A stretch of DNA of 64,000 bases from positions 1,674,001 to 1,738,000 of the forward strand of contig OY782858.1 of assembly GCA_963678465.1 (NCBI GenBank), in the 5' to 3' direction. Positions 59,926-64,000 of this stretch are shown one piece after another; positions within the stretch are counted from its first letter, which is position 1; the number at the start of each line of letters is the position of its first letter. The stretch is from Paludibacter sp963678465 (lineage in GTDB: Bacteria > Bacteroidota > Bacteroidia > Bacteroidales > Paludibacteraceae). A program made the position numbers and the translations under genes. Below the pieces are notes generated by a model that was given only the letters and a program-made list of their open reading frames with translations, was not told the origin of the DNA and did no database searches.

Positions 59926-60519
59926 TTGAATTATTTAGCACATATATTTTTATCGGGAGGTCATCCCCGGGTTCAGATCGGAAATTTTATTGGCGACTTT
60001 GTAAAAGGAAGCCGATTCAACGCTTACCCGCCAAAAATCCGCCATGGAATAGTACTTCACCGTAAAATAGATGAATATACCGACACGCATCCGGTGGTGA
60101 TGAAAGTAAAATTATTCCTGAAACCAACTTTCGGACGATATTCGGGGATCATAACAGATATGTACTTCGATTATTTTTTGGCCATCCGTTTCAGTTATTA
60201 TTCGTCCAAATCACTAAAAACTTTTGCCTTTCAGTTCTACTTTTTTGCTTTGCTCCATTACAGACATTTACCGGTAAAAGTAAAACGTTTTATATTCCAC
60301 TTTACAGGCACAAACCGCTTGAGGAAATACGGCAACCTGGAAGGCTTAAAAGAATCGCTGGAAATTATGTCGAACAACAGAATTCCGGCTATCGATCCCG
60401 AAAAAACAATTGCATTTCTACAACAACATCACGCAATACTTGAAACTGAATTTGCCTTATTTTTCCCCGATTTAATTGCATTCTGCGAAAAAGAAAATGA
60501 ATTAACAAGAAGAAAATGA
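59926..60519 (+). CDS. ACP phosphodiesterase-like protein (AcpH/DUF479) with TTG start
   Basis: This 197-residue protein matches the AcpH family, which removes 4'-phosphopantetheine from acyl carrier protein. MNYLAHIFLSG, IGNFIGDFVKGSRF and VLHRKIDEYTDTHPVV are its typical motifs, including the HD-like H-x3-D core. The start is TTG at 59926-59928: the frame has a TAG at 59905-59907 upstream and no in-frame ATG between, and the next ATG (MKVKLF) would remove the conserved N-terminus. A -7 box TAACTTTG lies at 59869-59876. Whether ACP is its real substrate in Bacteroidota is not known. Confidence 0.85.
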   Translation: MNYLAHIFLSGGHPRVQIGNFIGDFVKGSRFNAYPPKIRHGIVLHRKIDEYTDTHPVVMKVKLFLKPTFGRYSGIITDMYFDYFLAIRFSYYSSKSLKTFAFQFYFFALLHYRHLPVKVKRFIFHFTGTNRLRKYGNLEGLKESLEIMSNNRIPAIDPEKTIAFLQQHHAILETEFALFFPDLIAFCEKENELTRRK

Positions 60520-60557
60520 TGCAAGAGAAGAAGCACATCTCTTCGATGAGAATTAAA

Positions 60558-60596
60558 CAAAAAAACTCCTCTACCCATTTAAAAGTAGAGGAGTTC
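60558..60596 (-). terminator. Terminator of the grpE-dnaJ operon
   Basis: AACTCCTCTAC (60564-60574) pairs with GTAGAGGAGTT (60585-60595). Read on the minus strand, the stem is followed by seven T residues. It lies about 20 nt past the dnaJ stop and also follows the plus-strand AcpH-like gene. Confidence 0.9.
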
Positions 60597-60615
60597 TTTG
60601 TTATTTCACATTCAA

Positions 60616-61767
60616 TTATTCAAACATATTTCTGAAACGCGAAAAGAAATCGCGTGACGCATTGGCATTGGGCTTTACGTTCGAAGAATTTGCAAGTTTT
60701 TCCATAAGTGCTTTTTCATCCTTGCTAAGATTTTCGGGAATATAAACCCCCACATTCACTAATAAATCGCCTGTACCGTAACGATTTACACTTGGTAAAC
60801 CTTTTCCACGCAAGCGCAACACTTTTCCTGGTTGTGTTCCCGGAGCAATGGTTACCTTTACTTTACCTTCTACCGTTGGTACTTCAACAGATCCTCCCAA
60901 AGTTGCCATTGGAACTGTGAGTAACAGATTATAAATCAAATCATTTTCGTCGCGTATCAACTCAGGATGTGGTTCTTCTTCGACCAACACCAACAAATCG
61001 CCATTTACACCACCACGACGTGCAGCATTTCCTTTGCCACTCATCGAAAGTTGCATGCCTTCCATTACACCTGCCGGGATATTGATAGTGATCACTTCGT
61101 CTTCGCGAACGATACCTTCGCCCGCACAGTGCGAACATTTATCTTTTATTATTTTTCCGTCACCATTACAAGTCGGACATTCGGAAGCTGTCTGCATTTG
61201 CCCCAGAATAGTTTGCTGAACACGCGTTACACGGCCCGATCCATTACAGGTGGTACAAGTTACCGGCTGCGAACCCTGAGCTGAACCCGCACCATTACAA
61301 TGCGAACAGAGAACGTATTTTTTTACTTTTATTTTCTTCTCAACGCCGGTTGCAACTTCTGCAAGGGTAAGTTTTACTTTCACGCGTAAATCCGAACCAC
61401 GACGAACACGCTGTCCGCCCCCGCGCTGACTTCCGCCAAAGCCTCCAAAGCCTCCAAAATGTCCTCCAAAAATATCACCAAAATGCGAGAATATGTCTTC
61501 CATATTCATGCTACCGCCGCCAAATCCTCCGCCGGCTGCACCACCAACTCCGGCGTGACCGTACTGGTCGTAACGCTGACGTTTCTGGTCGTCGCTCAAG
61601 ACTTCGTAAGCTTCGGCAGCCTCTTTAAACTTCTCTTCCGAAACTTTATCTCCGGGGTTTTTGTCAGGGTGAAATTCAATGGCTTTCTTGCGATAGGCTT
61701 TTTTTATTTCTTCAGCCGATGCCGTTTTTGAAACACCCAGTATTTCGTAAAAATCTCTTTTGGACAT
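60616..61767 (-). CDS. dnaJ: Chaperone DnaJ
   Basis: This 383-residue type I J-protein stimulates DnaK. The J domain has HPD at 33-35, followed by a Gly/Phe-rich region (about 75-125). The zinc domain has four CxxCxGxG repeats (CSHCNGAG, CTTCNGSG, CPTCNGDG, CSHCAGEG), and the C-terminal client domains follow. Length is normal. It follows grpE by 104 nt on the minus strand; dnaK is elsewhere. Confidence 0.97.
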   Translation of the reverse strand: MSKRDFYEILGVSKTASAEEIKKAYRKKAIEFHPDKNPGDKVSEEKFKEAAEAYEVLSDDQKRQRYDQYGHAGVGGAAGGGFGGGSMNMEDIFSHFGDIFGGHFGGFGGFGGSQRGGGQRVRRGSDLRVKVKLTLAEVATGVEKKIKVKKYVLCSHCNGAGSAQGSQPVTCTTCNGSGRVTRVQQTILGQMQTASECPTCNGDGKIIKDKCSHCAGEGIVREDEVITINIPAGVMEGMQLSMSGKGNAARRGGVNGDLLVLVEEEPHPELIRDENDLIYNLLLTVPMATLGGSVEVPTVEGKVKVTIAPGTQPGKVLRLRGKGLPSVNRYGTGDLLVNVGVYIPENLSKDEKALMEKLANSSNVKPNANASRDFFSRFRNMFE

Positions 61768-61871
61768 AATTTTTATAATCTAATAAGATAATATGCTAAT
61801 AAGCCAATGCGCCGGTCGATACCCGGCAACATTGACTTTTAAAGTTTTCAATATTAATTATTTAATAATTC

Positions 61872-62441
61872 TTATTCGCCTACAACAACTTTAGAAAAGC
61901 GGATTACTTTTTCGTTCAACGTATAACCTTTCGAAACACAATCGACAATTTTACCTTTCAAATCCTCGCTTGGCGCCGGGAAAGTAGTAATTGCTTCATG
62001 CAAATCAGTATCAAAAATTTCGTTTTCAGTAGGAATCGCTTTCACTCCATTCTGCAAAAGATAAGCAATAAATTTATTGTAAATCAAATTGATACCTTCT
62101 TTTACGGCCACCACATCGTCCGAAGTTTCCATGGCTTTTTGGGCGCGTTCGAAATCATCTACCAACGGAAGCATGTTGACAAGAATACTTTCTCCGGCAG
62201 TTTTAATCAACTCAGAGCGTTCTTTCAATGTACGTTTACGGTAGTTATCAAATTCAGCCATTAAGCGTAAATTCTTATCATTCAGCTCTGCACATTTTTG
62301 CGTCAACACTTCTAAATCGTCAACAATCTGATCGGCAACTTGTTCCGAAGTTGCTTCTGGCTGTGGAGTTTCAGGAGTTTCAAGCTCTTGTTTCACTTCA
62401 TTTACTTCGGGAGTTTCTTCGGTATGTTTTTGTTTCTTCAT
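61872..62441 (-). CDS. grpE: Nucleotide exchange factor GrpE
   Basis: This 189-residue DnaK exchange factor has an acidic disordered N-terminus (about 1-45), a long coiled-coil helix with LMAEFDNYRKRTLKE, and a C-terminal beta domain with VNMLPLVDDFERA, VKEGINLIYNKFIAYL and GKIVDCVSKGYTLNEKVIRFSKVVVGE. It is the first gene of the grpE-dnaJ pair. No CIRCE-type repeat is seen upstream. Confidence 0.97.
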   Translation of the reverse strand: MKKQKHTEETPEVNEVKQELETPETPQPEATSEQVADQIVDDLEVLTQKCAELNDKNLRLMAEFDNYRKRTLKERSELIKTAGESILVNMLPLVDDFERAQKAMETSDDVVAVKEGINLIYNKFIAYLLQNGVKAIPTENEIFDTDLHEAITTFPAPSEDLKGKIVDCVSKGYTLNEKVIRFSKVVVGE

Positions 62442-62599
62442 AACTGAAAAATATATATTTCTATTGTTTTAATGTTCATTTTTGTCAGCCTGCATTCATC
62501 AATTATTTTGCCAAAACAGAATTTGACTTCTGGTGACAGAAAAAGGTGGCAGAATGGCAGTTTTCGGACAAAACAAAGCATTCAATCTGACAAAAACAA

Positions 62600-63790
62600 T
62601 TACCGGGGTAATACTTCAATTTTTAGTTTATTGTAAGCCCTGTTTACTTTTTCGCGTGCAGCTTCAACAGTATCGGCCATTGCCAGAATTACAGCCATAC
62701 GTCTGTGTCCAACTACTTCAGGTTTTCCAAAAATTCTTATTTGCACATCGGGCTCAGCAAGCACTTCGTCAAGCTTATCAAAAATAACCTTATCGCTATC
62801 GCCTTCCACCACTACAGCTTTCGAAGCCGATGGTCCATAAAAACGAACAGCTGGGATGGGCAATCCAAGTATGGCGCGGGCATGCAAAGCAAACTCCGAC
62901 ATATCCTGCGAAATCATTGTCACCATGCCTGTATCGTGCGGACGAGGCGATACTTCGCTAAACAAAACTTCATTTCCACAAACGAACAATTCGACACCGA
63001 AAATACCGTAACCTCCAAGTGCATTCGTTACCTTGCCTGCTATTTCACGGGATTTTTCCAAAACATCGGAGAACATTGGTTGAGGTTGCCATGATTCACG
63101 ATAATCACCACTTTCCTGATAATGGCCAATAGGTTCAAGAAAAGTAGTTCCTGCAGAGTGACGTACGGTGAGCAATGTAATTTCGTAATCGAATTTCACA
63201 AAAGCCTCTACAATTACACGTCCGGCTCCTGCCCTGCCACCTTCCTGCGCTATTTTCCATGCATTCTCGATATCAGCAGCAGTTTTCACAACGCTCTGAC
63301 CGTGACCAGACGAACTCATAATTGGCTTCACAACACAAGGAATTCCAATCTCTGCGATCGCATTTTCAAATTCTTCTTTAGTAGATGCAAAACGATATGG
63401 TGAACAAGGTATATTTAAGTCTTCAGCAGCCAACCTGCGAATTCCTTCGCGATTCATGGTTAGAAATGTTGCATTGGCTGTTGGAATCACATTAAATCCC
63501 TCTTTCTCAAGCTCCACTAATGTCGACGTGGCTATAGCTTCAATCTCAGGAATAATAAAATCAGGTTGCTCGGCTTCAATCACTTCACGCAATTTTTCGC
63601 CATCCAACATTGAAAACACGTATGACTTGTGAGCCACCTGCATTGCTGGCGCATTAGGATACTTATCCAGTGCCACCACTTCGATACCATAGCGTTGTAA
63701 TTCAATCGCTACCTCTTTGCCTAATTCACCCGATCCGCACAGCAATGCTTTTTTGCCTACAGCCGAAAGAGTTGTTCCAATTTTAATCAT
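62600..63790 (-). CDS. purT: Formate-dependent phosphoribosylglycinamide formyltransferase
   Basis: This 396-residue ATP-grasp enzyme makes formylglycinamide ribonucleotide from formate, ATP and GAR, the folate-independent third step of purine synthesis. SGELGKEVAIELQRYGIEVVALDKY is the N-terminal GAR-binding fold, IPEIEAIAT follows, CVVKPIMSSSGHGQS is the ATP-grasp loop (about 155), and SEVSPRPHDTGMVTM is the metal-binding region (about 275). Length matches PurT. It stands alone between grpE and a stress-protein gene. Using formate fits an anaerobe with a pyruvate-formate economy. Confidence 0.96.
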   Translation of the reverse strand: MIKIGTTLSAVGKKALLCGSGELGKEVAIELQRYGIEVVALDKYPNAPAMQVAHKSYVFSMLDGEKLREVIEAEQPDFIIPEIEAIATSTLVELEKEGFNVIPTANATFLTMNREGIRRLAAEDLNIPCSPYRFASTKEEFENAIAEIGIPCVVKPIMSSSGHGQSVVKTAADIENAWKIAQEGGRAGAGRVIVEAFVKFDYEITLLTVRHSAGTTFLEPIGHYQESGDYRESWQPQPMFSDVLEKSREIAGKVTNALGGYGIFGVELFVCGNEVLFSEVSPRPHDTGMVTMISQDMSEFALHARAILGLPIPAVRFYGPSASKAVVVEGDSDKVIFDKLDEVLAEPDVQIRIFGKPEVVGHRRMAVILAMADTVEAAREKVNRAYNKLKIEVLPR

Positions 63791-63823
63791 ATATTTTTGT
63801 ATTATGTTTTTTCAAAAAAAATA

Positions 63824-63854
63824 ATGTTTCCGAAGTCAAAGCTCCCGGAAACAT
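63824..63854 (-). terminator. Terminator of the universal-stress-like gene
   Basis: ATGTTTCCG (63824-63832) pairs with CGGAAACAT (63846-63854). On the minus strand it follows the stop at 63863 and is trailed by TTATTTTTTTT. Confidence 0.8.
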
Positions 63855-63862
63855 TTCAAATT

Positions 63863-64000
63863 TCAATCGCAAAGCGCATACAAATCGCCGCGTGGATTCA
63901 CCAACAAAACAGGTTTTACCGACTTTTTCACCATATGCCGCTCCTTTGGCCCAAAAATAATATCGTCCAGGCCATATTCGCGCGAAGCCGATGCAATTAG
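63863..64000 (-). CDS. C-terminal 45 residues of a probable universal stress-family protein, cut by window end
   Basis: The minus-strand frame open to the window edge ends ...GPKERHMVKKSVKPVLLVNPRGDLYALCD and stops at TGA (63863-63865). The pattern of a basic K-x-S-V-PVLLVNPRxDLYxLC finish is typical of Bacteroidota proteins of the universal stress (UspA) family, where the last strand follows a helix with VKKS. The nucleotide-binding loop would be outside the window, so the family call rests on the tail alone. A terminator follows it. Confidence 0.55.
   Translation of the reverse strand, partial: LIASASREYGLDDIIFGPKERHMVKKSVKPVLLVNPRGDLYALCD

Overview
The window looks like a chromosome segment from an anaerobic member of the Bacteroidota, probably order Bacteroidales. 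Three things support this. There is a hybrid two-component protein with a periplasmic propeller and a C-terminal AraC domain. There is a pyruvate:ferredoxin oxidoreductase beside other oxygen-sensitive-type metabolism. Promoters repeatedly have the Bacteroidota form, TTTG or ATTG followed by 19 nt and TAnnTTTG. A closer assignment (for example Paludibacteraceae) would be a guess. Both ends of the window cut through genes.

Left part, 1-33 kb, mostly housekeeping. An acyl-CoA carboxylase pair (carboxyltransferase, then a truncated biotin carboxylase) is followed by an orphan hybrid sensor/regulator and ClpC, all on the minus strand. Next come an MFS transporter, an unknown AT-rich exported protein and a phosphohexomutase on the plus strand. 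A three-gene iron/cobalamin-type ABC importer, a sugar-type MFS transporter with a LacI-like operator, a CapA/YggS/DUF4494 operon, the rpsF-rpsR-rplI ribosomal operon, a DEAD-box helicase and a rhomboid protease follow on the minus strand. A plus-strand glycogen cluster (debranching enzyme, GT4 glycosyltransferase, GH57 enzyme) then precedes a CCA-adding-type nucleotidyltransferase.

Middle part, 33-50 kb, is the accessory-rich section. A NifU-like scaffold gene and a GGGtGRT gene are separated by an inserted S23-type four-helix-bundle gene with AT-rich inverted repeats around it. Next is an MqsR-like toxin overlapping an antitoxin in which an MqsA-like domain is fused to a Panacea (SocA/DUF4065) domain. 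Then come a membrane-anchored LytTR regulator and a small membrane protein with pentapeptide-like GxFxx repeats, whose promoter is preceded by a 20-bp-spaced direct repeat that fits a LytTR site. AbiH, an AAA ATPase and a Fic protein follow. Four near-identical CCCCGATA hairpins punctuate 35.4-41.3 kb, and two coding-like tandem repeats (42 bp and 21 bp units) lie in gaps. A large pyruvate:ferredoxin oxidoreductase sits inside this section.

Right part, 48-64 kb. A DUF389 membrane protein, a tocopherol-cyclase-like protein, a TauE/SafE permease, a PAS sensor kinase, DUF1398, RsgA, an EFR1-type flavodoxin/ferredoxin protein, a DUF47-PitA phosphate transport pair, a FrnE-type DsbA protein and an ACP phosphodiesterase-like gene lie on the plus strand. 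grpE-dnaJ, purT and the end of a probable universal stress protein gene lie on the minus strand.

The best candidates for little-described biology are the LytTR/pentapeptide-like membrane protein module, the MqsR/MqsA-Panacea pair, the interrupted scaffold-GGGtGRT operon, and the hairpin family that recurs between these modules. All functional calls come from reading motifs and recalling protein families; no database search was run.
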